Below are positions 8,686 through 15,999 of a stretch of DNA of 64,000 bases, one piece after another. The notes beneath the pieces are model-generated. The model was not told the origin of the DNA. It did not search any database and was given only the letters and a program-made list of their open reading frames with translations. The DNA is taken from contig JAHBTY010000004.1 of the NCBI GenBank assembly GCA_019638355.1, positions 310,001 through 374,000 on the forward strand, written 5' to 3'. How positions within the stretch are numbered: position 1 is the first letter of the stretch; each line of letters begins with the position of its first letter. This DNA comes from Cyclobacteriaceae bacterium. GTDB taxonomy: Bacteria; Bacteroidota; Bacteroidia; Cytophagales; Cyclobacteriaceae. Position numbers and translations under genes: made by a program.

Positions 8686-9531
8686 ATGACAAAAGTAAAC
8701 CAGAATGCCGGATTAGACAAGGAGCTTATCCGGAATGCAATACAAGAGTATTGCAAATCAAAAAACCAAAGCCAGACAGAACTTGCTCCCCAGGCAGGTG
8801 TAAGCTCGGCCACCATTAGCAAAATGGTAAAGGGCAATTGGGATGACATCCGTGACGGGCTATGGAGGAAAGTTTGGATAGTTGTTAGTGATGGTATTGA
8901 CGTGTTAATCAACACCAGTGATCATGCAGCTATCAGAAAACTATGCAAACGCGCAAGAAATCAAAAGCTAATGATAGGCTTAACCGGAGATACTGGCATG
9001 GGAAAGACCACGAGCCTTAAGGTAATAAGCCGAAGCCCTAACACCTACTTTGTATCATTTGATAAGACTATGAGGGCTCGTCAATTTTTTGCAGAGATAT
9101 TGAGAGAGATGGCAATACCATTTGAAGGTAACTTAAACGATATGGTTTCAAAGATTGCCGGAGAACTAAATATGCAAGCTGACCCGTTGCTGATAATTGA
9201 CGAAGCAGGAAAGCTAACTCATAACCTGATACTATATCTGCATGTATTGAGAGATAAGACAAAAAAGAATGTGGGTATAGTCCTTGCAGGGATGCCATAC
9301 TTCAAGAGCAACCTGGTAAAATTCAGCAACAAACAAAAAGAGGGTTATGCAGAATTCTACCGGAGGGTTAACCTCTGGCATGAAATGGAAGGACTTACCA
9401 GACAAGAGGCAGAATTCATTTGCACTCAAAATGGAATTACTGAACCTGACCAGGTTAAAGAATTGTCCAGGAAGAAAAAGTTTGGTGATCTGGCTAATGA
9501 AATTTTATTGTATCGCGAACAACAATCTTAA
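8686..9531 (+). CDS. MuB-like AAA ATPase (target-selection protein)
   Basis: 281 residues. An N-terminal helix-turn-helix (about 15-55, SQTELAPQAGVSSATISKMVKG) precedes an AAA+ ATPase domain. The Walker A motif is GDTGMGKTT (101-109) and Walker B is LLIIDEAGK (168-176, Asp172-Glu173); LRDKTKKNVGIVLAGMP contributes the sensor region. This architecture is the same as phage Mu B and the related TniB/IstB-type proteins. MuB coats target DNA, stimulates the transposase and gives target immunity. The ATG at 8686 directly precedes the HTH; the 72-nt gap from the transposase holds a strong hairpin. All key residues are intact. Confidence 0.9.
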   Translation: MTKVNQNAGLDKELIRNAIQEYCKSKNQSQTELAPQAGVSSATISKMVKGNWDDIRDGLWRKVWIVVSDGIDVLINTSDHAAIRKLCKRARNQKLMIGLTGDTGMGKTTSLKVISRSPNTYFVSFDKTMRARQFFAEILREMAIPFEGNLNDMVSKIAGELNMQADPLLIIDEAGKLTHNLILYLHVLRDKTKKNVGIVLAGMPYFKSNLVKFSNKQKEGYAEFYRRVNLWHEMEGLTRQEAEFICTQNGITEPDQVKELSRKKKFGDLANEILLYREQQS

Positions 9532-9545
9532 AATCTGAAATCAAT

Positions 9546-9863
9546 ATGAGTAAGAATCAAATAATCTCGAATCGAATTGAGTGCTCAAAGGAGAACATCA
9601 TTTCAATAATTGTATTTTTTTACCTGATTGATGGCACCAAAAAAGAATATGAATACCTGTTTCAGGATGGGATACATCCCAACACCGATGAACTTGCTGC
9701 CGAGTGTTACCGGGATGCAGTGAGAAAGGTTAATGAATTTCAATTGGTTCTCACGCATAGGAAGATCAAGCTCAACGTTGGCGGAAAGTGGATTGATCAC
9801 TCATTCAAATACCTCCCTATGTTAAAAACTGAAAGAGGTTGGATACCGATAGATGTTTATTAA
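9546..9863 (+). CDS. Hypothetical element protein (105 aa)
   Basis: 105 residues, not recognised. It starts 14 nt after the ATPase gene, so it is probably in the early operon. The sequence has an N-terminal beta-rich part (IISIIVFFYLIDGTKKEYEYLF) followed by a short helix (AAECYRDAVRKVNEFQLVLT) and a GGKWIDHSF turn. No signal peptide, membrane segment or catalytic motif is visible. In Mu the equivalent stretch holds semi-essential early genes of varied function. Confidence 0.6.
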   Translation: MSKNQIISNRIECSKENIISIIVFFYLIDGTKKEYEYLFQDGIHPNTDELAAECYRDAVRKVNEFQLVLTHRKIKLNVGGKWIDHSFKYLPMLKTERGWIPIDVY

Positions 9864-9899
9864 ACTAATTTGATTTAACACACTTAAAATCTTTAACCT

Positions 9900-10439
9900 A
9901 TGAAAACTAAAAATTGGACTTTACCAAACGCGAAGCACAGCGAACCACTTGATGTTAATAGCAATTTCGCATTTGAGAATCACGAATACATTTTTGAACT
10001 TCTTACAAAAGTTTCACCGTCCAGCGCAAGAGAGCTAATTATTCAATTCATTGATGACTATTTATTCCTGAAGAAAGGCCAGATGAAGGAATTGGGGTAT
10101 AACGGACGACATTTTCCGTTTGATATTCAAAACTCTCTTGAGTATTTAAAGTCTATGGCCGAAGCTCTGATGAAGATAACCGTGGTTAAGGAGAACGATG
10201 GTTTTGTGTTTGATAACTACAAACCATTTTTGGAGATTATCTCTGACAATGGGTTTTGTGAGAACATTAGTAATGAATTAAATCTGATTCTGTTAGACTA
10301 TACTATTTTAAAAATAAGGGAACTGAGTGTTGAGCCAAATAGACACAGAGCTCAGTCGGCTTTTGACAATGCAGCTTTCATGAGCGCATTGACGGACGGA
10401 GTGAGCAAAATTAGGTTTATTCCGACTCTTGATGCTTAA
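9900..10439 (+). CDS. Hypothetical element protein (179 aa)
   Basis: 179 residues, mostly helical, acidic and without recognisable motifs, signal or membrane segments. It is separated by 36 nt from the preceding gene and followed by about 100 nt containing three phased CGCTTAAA repeats. The position in the early region suggests a regulatory or host-interaction role, but no function can be assigned from sequence alone. Confidence 0.55.
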   Translation: MKTKNWTLPNAKHSEPLDVNSNFAFENHEYIFELLTKVSPSSARELIIQFIDDYLFLKKGQMKELGYNGRHFPFDIQNSLEYLKSMAEALMKITVVKENDGFVFDNYKPFLEIISDNGFCENISNELNLILLDYTILKIRELSVEPNRHRAQSAFDNAAFMSALTDGVSKIRFIPTLDA

Positions 10440-10463
10440 AAAGAATCAGGTGCCGAGAATTAC

Positions 10464-10492
10464 CGCTTAAAACCCGCTTAAAGTCGCTTAAA
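10464..10492. repeat. Three helically phased direct repeats (CGCTTAAA)
   Basis: CGCTTAAA occurs at 10464-10471, 10475-10482 and 10485-10492, spaced 11 and 10 bp apart, i.e. one copy per turn on the same face of the helix. They lie 49 bp upstream of the next gene. This is the pattern of a cooperative protein-binding site. Confidence 0.7.
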
Positions 10493-10540
10493 ACGGAACG
10501 TAATCAAAAAATCAACACAGTATTCATAAACACCACAGCC

Positions 10541-11017
10541 ATGAACACAAAGCAAGGAATTACGAGTAAGCAATTAGGCATGTTGCATGCACTTTTGACG
10601 GAGACCGGACAAATGGACAACAAACAAGACTTAATCTACGAAGTAACCAATGGGAGAACGACCAGTAGCAAAGAATTGAGCTATCAGGAAGTAAAAAGGC
10701 TATTCAATTATTTAAAGGGTTTTATCCAGGTTGATGACAACGACCGGATAAAAGGTAAAATTTTTGCACTCGCTTACGAGACTGGACTAATCTACGGCCA
10801 AACTACGGAGGACAAAAAAATGAATGCCGCTAAACTGAACAACTTTCTTAATACCAGAGGGGCCGTGCGCAAAGCTTTGAACGATATGAACAGAGCAGAG
10901 CTTGTAAAGACATTGAATCAATTTGCTGCTATGGCTAAACGTAACGAGTTAAGTAAACACAGTAAGGAGGTAAAGCACTTGTTAAGTGATTTGAATATAG
11001 AGGTTCAAGTGCATTGA
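10541..11017 (+). CDS. Mu gp16/GemA-like phage regulatory protein (tentative)
   Basis: 158 residues. The N-terminus (GITSKQLGMLHALLTETGQMDNKQDLIYEVTNGRTTSSKELSYQEVKRLFNYLKG, quoted here in its key parts ITSKQLGMLHALL and SKELSYQEVKRLFNYL) has the arrangement of the DUF1018/GemA proteins of Mu-like phages: a helix that starts the protein, a 'T/S-SKELS' linker and a second amphipathic helix. The C-terminal half (AAKLNNFLNTRGAVRKALNDMNRAELVKTLNQF) is helical and basic, consistent with nucleic-acid binding. GemA of Mu affects host gene expression and DNA relaxation. The assignment rests on position and pattern, so it is moderate. Confidence 0.5.
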   Translation: MNTKQGITSKQLGMLHALLTETGQMDNKQDLIYEVTNGRTTSSKELSYQEVKRLFNYLKGFIQVDDNDRIKGKIFALAYETGLIYGQTTEDKKMNAAKLNNFLNTRGAVRKALNDMNRAELVKTLNQFAAMAKRNELSKHSKEVKHLLSDLNIEVQVH

Positions 11018-11038
11018 TCTAATTTGTTGGGGGACATC

Positions 11039-11305
11039 ATGTCACAAGCATGCAGTCGGTTCAATGTTAATAGCAACATTATAAGTTACTTTACGATGGC
11101 AAGAGATAAAAGCTTAATTGAGAGAAGGAATACAGACTTGTACCAGCGGTTTCTGAAACTCTACGGTTCAAAGAAACAGTATGAAGATGTTGTGAGGCGG
11201 TTAGCTTATGAGTTTTATCTCAACCCTGAGACAGTCTTTCGGATTATACCGAGGATCGCCAAAGAATATGAAAAAAGAAAGATTGGTGATGTAAGCAAAG
11301 ATTGA
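11039..11305 (+). CDS. Small HTH protein, possible Mor-like activator
   Basis: 88 residues from the ATG at 11039 (another in-frame ATG at 11096 would give 69). The core RRNTDLYQRFLKLYGSKKQYEDVVRRLAYEFYLNPETVFRII contains a helix-turn-helix pattern in VVRRLAYEFYLNPETVFRII. The same arrangement is found in the 104-residue protein at 14176-14490, so the two look like distant paralogues. It is the last gene before a strong terminator, the position of Mor at the end of the Mu early transcript. I infer that it activates the downstream operon; Mor homology is not proven. Confidence 0.6.
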   Translation: MSQACSRFNVNSNIISYFTMARDKSLIERRNTDLYQRFLKLYGSKKQYEDVVRRLAYEFYLNPETVFRIIPRIAKEYEKRKIGDVSKD

Positions 11306-11307
11306 AC

Positions 11308-11339
11308 GGGGGCCTAAATAGGCCCCCTTCTTTCTTTTT
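11308..11339 (+). terminator. Strong intrinsic terminator ending the early operon
   Basis: Perfect 8-bp stem GGGGGCCT (11308-11315) / AGGCCCCC (11320-11327) with a 4-nt loop, followed by TTCTTTCTTTTT. It starts 3 nt past the stop codon of the small HTH gene and divides the element into two transcription units. Confidence 0.92.
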
Positions 11340-11347
11340 AAGACCTA

Positions 11348-11389
11348 ACAGATAGCACAAAATTGAAAGGCGTTTTTTTCGCTATCAGT
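11348..11389. promoter_or_regulatory. Wide dyad upstream of the second operon
   Basis: ACAGATAGC (11348-11356) and GCTATCAGT (11381-11389) form an inverted repeat matching at 8 of 9 positions with 24 bp between. It lies between the early terminator and the first gene of the second operon (11481), where an activator site or late promoter would be expected. Confidence 0.45.
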
Positions 11390-11480
11390 TTGATTATCAA
11401 TTAAAAGAGGTGGGTTTACTATCAAAAAAAAGTCCAAAACCAGCCTTTTACTCTAAGAAAAGTAGCAAACCAAACCAAAT

Positions 11481-12176
11481 ATGAAAACACGAGTACTACT
11501 ATCATCGAACAAAGAAAGGGAGCAAGCCCAACGGGTATTTAATGAAATCGCTCTTGAGAAGCTCGATAAAATCAGAACAATCTTCTTGTCATTGAAAATA
11601 GGTGAGTTATCACTTGCAGACATTGACTTGATTTATGAAGGTAATACTCGCTCTATCATTAGAGGAAAACTGGCCAGTAAAATTAAAGATACACAGGTTG
11701 CAGGTTTCCCTTTAAAAGCAGAGAGGGCTTTGGACTTAATCGATCTGGAAACATCGGAATTTGAATTTGTCGTTTCAGAGTTCTCCAATTGGTGTAAATC
11801 CGAAATCAATGCTGGTGGGCATAGTGGCATTCCTGTTGAATTGAATAAGAAGTTTTTCAAAGTAGTGAATAGTCAATTCTCGATTGATGAAGATCAAGTT
11901 CTAAAATGGGTTGAAGAAAAGTGTAAGCGATACACCAACAACCCCACTCAATTGAAGGTGCATGAGTTAACAAGTAAGTTATGCGACACCTTGAACGAAT
12001 TATTAACCCTTAAAGCTGATCCCTCAACAAGCAGGGAGAACTTCTCAAGCAAAGACACAACGGAAAAAATTAAACAGAATCCATCTGTACTATTTGAAGA
12101 AGAGGGCCTATCGCAGTTAGTCAGTCTTCGCCAGGGCAAATTCGTTGTGTCCGAAAATTTCATATTGAATCATTAA
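11481..12176 (+). CDS. Hypothetical element protein (231 aa)
   Basis: 231 residues, first gene of the second operon. It is soluble and mainly helical, with a Lys/Glu-rich character (KEREQAQRVFNEIALEKLDKIRTIF) and a Ser/Thr-rich linker near 180-195. No signal peptide, membrane segment or known domain is recognised. It lies 10 nt before a tiny gene and the tape measure gene. A role in tail assembly is possible by context only. Confidence 0.6.
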   Translation: MKTRVLLSSNKEREQAQRVFNEIALEKLDKIRTIFLSLKIGELSLADIDLIYEGNTRSIIRGKLASKIKDTQVAGFPLKAERALDLIDLETSEFEFVVSEFSNWCKSEINAGGHSGIPVELNKKFFKVVNSQFSIDEDQVLKWVEEKCKRYTNNPTQLKVHELTSKLCDTLNELLTLKADPSTSRENFSSKDTTEKIKQNPSVLFEEEGLSQLVSLRQGKFVVSENFILNH

Positions 12177-12186
12177 ATAGTTTTTT

Positions 12187-12378
12187 ATGGCGGCATCAGA
12201 GAAAGAGATTGCAACAAAAAAGAAAATCGGGGAGCTTCTTAAAATTGATTACACTTTAAGCGATGAGAAGTTTATGCAAAAGGTGCTACACGCCACGAAG
12301 GACAAAAAGAACAAGGAAGCTCTTGAGAAAGTATTGATTGAAATAGATTCAATTTTGAATACAAACAAAATTAATTAA
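12187..12378 (+). CDS. Small helical protein upstream of the tape measure gene
   Basis: 63 residues, highly charged (MAASEKEIATKKKIGELLKIDY and a KDKKNKEALEKVLIEI helix). It ends one base before the tape measure start, so translation is probably coupled. In many tailed phages small tail-assembly chaperones occupy this place. That role is inferred from position; the sequence itself is too short to assign. Confidence 0.6.
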   Translation: MAASEKEIATKKKIGELLKIDYTLSDEKFMQKVLHATKDKKNKEALEKVLIEIDSILNTNKIN

Positions 12379-12379
12379 G

Positions 12380-14155
12380 ATGAATCTCGAGTTTTTTATA
12401 AGATTGAGGGATATGATGAGTAGCGGCCTGGTAAAGATGGCCGGTACCGCGCAAAAGACATCTGCAAGCATACGTGGTGTAAACGGTACTCTAGCCCAGA
12501 GCTATGATAATATCCGAACAAAAGTTAATCAGCTTGAAAATTCTATTGCGCGCAGCACAAGCATTAATCACATACGCACCATGCGCAGAGAGCTTGACCA
12601 GCTTAATCGTATGGCAGCACGCGCACCAGGAAACTTAGCTGCGGGTGGTGGTGGATTTTTTGCTGGCGGATTTCGTCAATTATTACCAGCTCTTGGCTTT
12701 GCTGGAGCAATGGCGATGGGCGGTAGTGTAATCCGATCAGGATTAGAAGCCCAGGCGCGACAAGCATCTTTTGAGGTTATGGCTGGCAAGGAACAAGGAA
12801 CAATCCTTAATAAAGATTTAACCAAATACGCGCAAGACAGCATCTATGGAAACGAGGTATTTCAACACGCTCAAACTATGATGGCTTTTGGAATTGACTC
12901 CAAACAAGTGATGGGAGACATGCGTATGTTGGGTGATGTTGCTCAGGGAAATAAAGATCGCATGGGCAGACTTGCGCTCGCCTATGCACAAGTTAAAGCA
13001 GCAGGGAAACTGATGGGGCAAGACTTGATTCAGTTCGTTAATGCAGGGTTTAATCCGCTCAATATTATGGCTGAAAAGACAGGCATATCTATGGCCGTTT
13101 TACGAGACAGAGCCTCAGAAGGTCAAATAACTTTCGAGCACGTTAAGGCTGCGTTTGAGGCTGCTACTTCGGCTGGTGGCGATTTTTATAAAATGACGGA
13201 AAAAATACAAAACACAGACTTTGGTAAGTGGGAAGCATTTAAAGGCCAGATGCAAGGTCTTGCGGTTCAAGTGGGTGAAATGCTTGCTCCTGCGTTCGGC
13301 AATTTGATCAGCAACTACCTGGCACCATTTGTTACATGGATGAGCGAGTCTGCAAAGTGGATACAAGAAAACTGGAGCTGGATTGGTATGCTCACATCAG
13401 TTATTGGTTCATTAGTAATTGGCTATCAAATCTGGTTAGCGTATCAAAACGCACTAAACATATCAATGTACTTAAATCCAATTGGCTTACTGGTTGCGGG
13501 GATAGCGGCATTAGTTGCTGGCATTTGGTGGGCATGGAATCACTTTGAAGGCTTCCGTAAAACCATACACAGTGTGTGGGAAGTAATGAAAGTTTTGTGG
13601 GAATATGTAGGAGTAGTAGTGAAGCCGATAATTGGATACTGGATTTTTCAATTGCAAATATTGAAGATGTTGTTTACCGGATTATGGGAAGCTGTGAAGT
13701 GGGCCTTCGATAAAATCAAAGATTACTTCATGGTTGTGTTCGGGCCGATTATCGAAGCCATTAAATGGATTTGGAATAAAGTTGCTGAGAGCGACTTCGG
13801 TACCAAGATAGCTGCCGCATGGAACAAAGGCCAGATGAATATGGGTATGAGCAGCGAAGAAGCTTCTAACGCACTTGGTATAAACAGCATTACACCCGTA
13901 ACGGCAACCGGTGGCGGTGGATTGAGCGACATCTGGTCGAGCATGAAGAACAATGGTGGAACGCCTGCTGAAGACGGTGGTGTAAGCCGTGGCATTGCCG
14001 GTGGCGGGCCGCGCATCATCAACATTACCATTCATAAAATGGTAGAGAAGATTGAAGTTACTGCCATGAGTGTGGATGAAGGTATTGACCGGATAAGCGA
14101 ACACGTTGAGGAAGCATTTTTAAGGGTACTGAATAGTGGAGCTTCCGTACAATAA
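12380..14155 (+). CDS. Phage tail tape measure protein (short)
   Basis: 591 residues. The N-terminal tape-measure domain is visible at about 115-310 (EVMAGKEQGTILNKDLTKYA, MMAFGIDSKQVMGDMRMLGDVAQGNKDRMGRLALAYAQVKAAGKLMGQDL, FNPLNIMAEKTGISMAVLRD, quoted in part). It is followed by a hydrophobic stretch (about 333-385, IGMLTSVIGSLVIGYQIW, YLNPIGLLVAGIAALVAGIWW) typical of the membrane-inserting part. A Gly-rich linker (about 505-545) precedes the C-terminus. In phages this protein sets tail length and helps DNA entry. The length is modest, so a tail built on it would be short. No tail tube or sheath gene accompanies it, which is odd. Confidence 0.88.
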   Translation: MNLEFFIRLRDMMSSGLVKMAGTAQKTSASIRGVNGTLAQSYDNIRTKVNQLENSIARSTSINHIRTMRRELDQLNRMAARAPGNLAAGGGGFFAGGFRQLLPALGFAGAMAMGGSVIRSGLEAQARQASFEVMAGKEQGTILNKDLTKYAQDSIYGNEVFQHAQTMMAFGIDSKQVMGDMRMLGDVAQGNKDRMGRLALAYAQVKAAGKLMGQDLIQFVNAGFNPLNIMAEKTGISMAVLRDRASEGQITFEHVKAAFEAATSAGGDFYKMTEKIQNTDFGKWEAFKGQMQGLAVQVGEMLAPAFGNLISNYLAPFVTWMSESAKWIQENWSWIGMLTSVIGSLVIGYQIWLAYQNALNISMYLNPIGLLVAGIAALVAGIWWAWNHFEGFRKTIHSVWEVMKVLWEYVGVVVKPIIGYWIFQLQILKMLFTGLWEAVKWAFDKIKDYFMVVFGPIIEAIKWIWNKVAESDFGTKIAAAWNKGQMNMGMSSEEASNALGINSITPVTATGGGGLSDIWSSMKNNGGTPAEDGGVSRGIAGGGPRIINITIHKMVEKIEVTAMSVDEGIDRISEHVEEAFLRVLNSGASVQ

Positions 14156-14175
14156 GCTAGTTATAGGAATTAATT

Positions 14176-14490
14176 ATGAAGGGAGCAAGATTGTTGGCGG
14201 TTTCAAAGTCGGATAAGATGGCTTCAAAAAGAGGTCGTAGCACCGATTTAATTGATAAGCGTAATAGAATGATCTTCTTAATGTTCAATTTTTATAAGAA
14301 CAGCGATTTAAAGTATGAAGCAATACTCAAGAGGTTAAGTCAGGTTTTTTTTATTAGCGAGGTTACATTGAGTGATATTTTGTTTTCAAACCAGGACACC
14401 ATAAAGAAATTGCAATCAGAGCGGATTGATTTAGAAAAAGAGTATCCTCAAATCAAATGGAAAATATTGTATGAAGAGCCAAGAAATTGA
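14176..14490 (+). CDS. Small HTH-like protein, paralogue of the 11039 gene
   Basis: 104 residues with a basic N-terminus (MASKRGRSTDLIDKRNRMIF from the second methionine). The segment EAILKRLSQVFFISEVTLSDILF mirrors the helix-turn-helix pattern of the protein at 11039-11305 (DVVRRLAYEFYLNPETVFRII), with the same RN-x-hydrophobic lead. In Mu two related activators, Mor and C, control middle and late genes; this could be the second such protein. Its 3' end overlaps the portal gene by 20 nt, suggesting coupling. Confidence 0.55.
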   Translation: MKGARLLAVSKSDKMASKRGRSTDLIDKRNRMIFLMFNFYKNSDLKYEAILKRLSQVFFISEVTLSDILFSNQDTIKKLQSERIDLEKEYPQIKWKILYEEPRN

Positions 14491-15907
14491 AGGTACTGAA
14501 TTGGTAGTAAACCAGATAAACGTTGTAAGCGCAAATCGTACCAGCAAAGATATTGGCACTTTTAAGACAGCCATTAATTCTGCTGAGAGTGTAGCCTTCC
14601 CTAATCGGGTTTTATTGTATGACATTTACGATCAAATTCTTATTGATGGCCATCTTTGTGGTGTTACTCAAAAAAGAATTTCTAACACTCTCAACAAGGA
14701 ACTTCATTTTGTTGACAATGGAGGCCATCGTATCAAAGAATTGGATTCAACAATTAACTCCAATGAATTTAGAGAAGTCATAAGAGCAATTTTAGAATCA
14801 ATTTTTTGGGGAGTAAGTGGCTTAGAATTTATTCCTGGAGAAAAGCTGAAATTTAAGGTTATCCCTCGTAAGCATATAAAGCCTGAAAGCAGAACCATTG
14901 CAACTAATCAATATGACTCGATTGGAACAATCAATTATGAATATCTGTCCCACGTATGGGTAATTGGTGAATCAAATAACTTGGGATTGCTATTAATGGC
15001 CGCTCCTTACATTATCTATAAGAACAACTGTTACGGAGACTGGGCACAGTACATTGAGATATTCGGCCAACCGGTTCGTGTTATCTATTACGATGCACAT
15101 GATAAGAAAACTAAAATGGAGCTTCGCGAAGTACTTGATGAATCAGGAAGCTCGCTCGCATTGATGATTCCGAAACAGGCAGAGTTCAAACTATTTGACG
15201 GAAAGGAGTCAAATGCTGATGGTGAACTTTACAGTAAGTTCATTAAATCATGTAATCAGGATGTTTCAGTACTCATATTAGGTAACACCGAAACAACATC
15301 GAGCAGTTCAAAAAGTGGTCTCGCCCAAGCTCAAGAGCACAATAAACAGCAAGTAGAAATAATCAAAAGCGATCTTCACTTTGTTGAAGCAATGCTCAAT
15401 TCAAATAGGTTTAAAGCTATTTTGAAAAGCTACGGACTTCCAGTTGACCAGGGCAGATTTAAGTTCTGCTTAGATATAGACCTTGAGTCCTTGCGAGAAC
15501 GAATTGACATTGATACCAAGGTGAACAATATGGTACCAATTGATCCTGATTATTTTTACCGAACCTATGGCATTCCAAAACCAAAAAATTTTGATGCATT
15601 AATGCGAGAGAGGAACGAGCTCATAAGAGAAGTTGAGGATGAGTTAATCTCCCAGGAGCTTAGTCTTATGGAACGTGTACTTAAATTTTACAGGAATGCA
15701 ATTGAGTCCATCAAACCAATAAACAAACGTTCGAAGGATATGACAGAAATCAACCACATAAAAGTACAAGAGAACTCTGAGAAACTATTGAAATCGATGG
15801 GTAGCCCAAACGAGACTAAACTCAATATGATCGCTAATGACAAATCGGGCCTAAAGATATTTACAGAGTGGCTTAGTGGCTCACGGGTGTTGAACATTTT
15901 TAAGTAA
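14471..15907 (+). CDS. DUF935 portal protein (Mu gp29-like)
   Basis: 478 residues. The protein follows the DUF935 portal pattern: early SLCGVTQKRISN-type segment (IDGHLCGVTQKRISNTLNKE), a central WGVSGLEFIPGEKLKFKVIPRKHIKPE region, then GLLLMAAPYIIYKNNCYGDWAQYIEIFGQPVRVIYYDA (key residues only) and LILGNTETTSSSSKSGLAQAQEH, all characteristic of this family. In tailed phages the portal is the dodecameric ring through which DNA is packaged. Without terminase or capsid genes in the element it cannot function alone; it could act with a helper phage, have another role, or be a leftover. It ends just before a terminator and the right end. Confidence 0.85.
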   Translation: MKSQEIEGTELVVNQINVVSANRTSKDIGTFKTAINSAESVAFPNRVLLYDIYDQILIDGHLCGVTQKRISNTLNKELHFVDNGGHRIKELDSTINSNEFREVIRAILESIFWGVSGLEFIPGEKLKFKVIPRKHIKPESRTIATNQYDSIGTINYEYLSHVWVIGESNNLGLLLMAAPYIIYKNNCYGDWAQYIEIFGQPVRVIYYDAHDKKTKMELREVLDESGSSLALMIPKQAEFKLFDGKESNADGELYSKFIKSCNQDVSVLILGNTETTSSSSKSGLAQAQEHNKQQVEIIKSDLHFVEAMLNSNRFKAILKSYGLPVDQGRFKFCLDIDLESLRERIDIDTKVNNMVPIDPDYFYRTYGIPKPKNFDALMRERNELIREVEDELISQELSLMERVLKFYRNAIESIKPINKRSKDMTEINHIKVQENSEKLLKSMGSPNETKLNMIANDKSGLKIFTEWLSGSRVLNIFK

Positions 15908-15916
15908 AACAATAAA

Positions 15917-15940
15917 GGGGCTATAAAAGCCCCATTTTTA
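15917..15940 (+). terminator. Intrinsic terminator after the portal gene
   Basis: GGGGCT (15917-15922) / AGCCCC (15928-15933) with a 5-nt loop, followed by ATTTTTA. It ends the second operon of the element 10 nt after the portal stop. Confidence 0.85.
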
Positions 15941-15993
15941 TGGGTAGAATCTTTAATTTTATGCGTGCCACTTTTTTAATTTTAATTTTGCCG
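15941..15993. other. Right end of the element (non-coding)
   Basis: AT-rich end. Read inwards it gives CGGCAAAATTAAAATT then AAAAAAGTGGCACGC (15977 to 15963), similar to the left-end AAAAAGTGC motif. No gene is visible. Confidence 0.55.
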
Positions 15994-15999
15994 TTCATA
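15994..15999. repeat. Right target-site duplication (TTCATA)
   Basis: Identical to 5474-5479 and in the same codon phase of the interrupted gene (TCA codon at 5475-5477 and at 15995-15997). Confidence 0.75.

Larger units (their letters stand above)
5480..15993 (+). mobile_element. Mu-like transposable element (reduced prophage or satellite-like)
   Basis: About 10.5 kb, flanked by TTCATA and inserted in a barrel gene. The content in order is: repressor (minus), small HTH, MuA-like transposase, MuB-like ATPase, several unknown genes, a possible Mor-like regulator, terminator, unknown gene, tiny gene, tape measure, second HTH-like protein, portal. The base composition is visibly more AT-rich than the flanking host genes. 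Terminase subunits, head protease, capsid, sheath, baseplate and lysis genes are not seen. All remaining genes are open, with no frameshift noted. Ends: the left end carries AAAAAGTGC (5504-5512); the right end, read inwards, carries AAAAAAGTGGCACGC (15977 down to 15963), plausible transposase-binding sites. The termini do not show the TG/CA dinucleotides of phage Mu, so the exact end base is uncertain by 1-2 bp. Confidence 0.88.

Noticed and set aside
8634-8819. Small frame starting inside the hairpin between transposase and ATPase genes.
   Set aside because: It overlaps the ATPase gene in another frame, lacks family features, and its start lies within the stem.
8430-8915. Long antisense frame over the transposase end and ATPase start.
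   Set aside because: It is the shadow of two well-supported genes and its residues look like low-complexity antisense translation.
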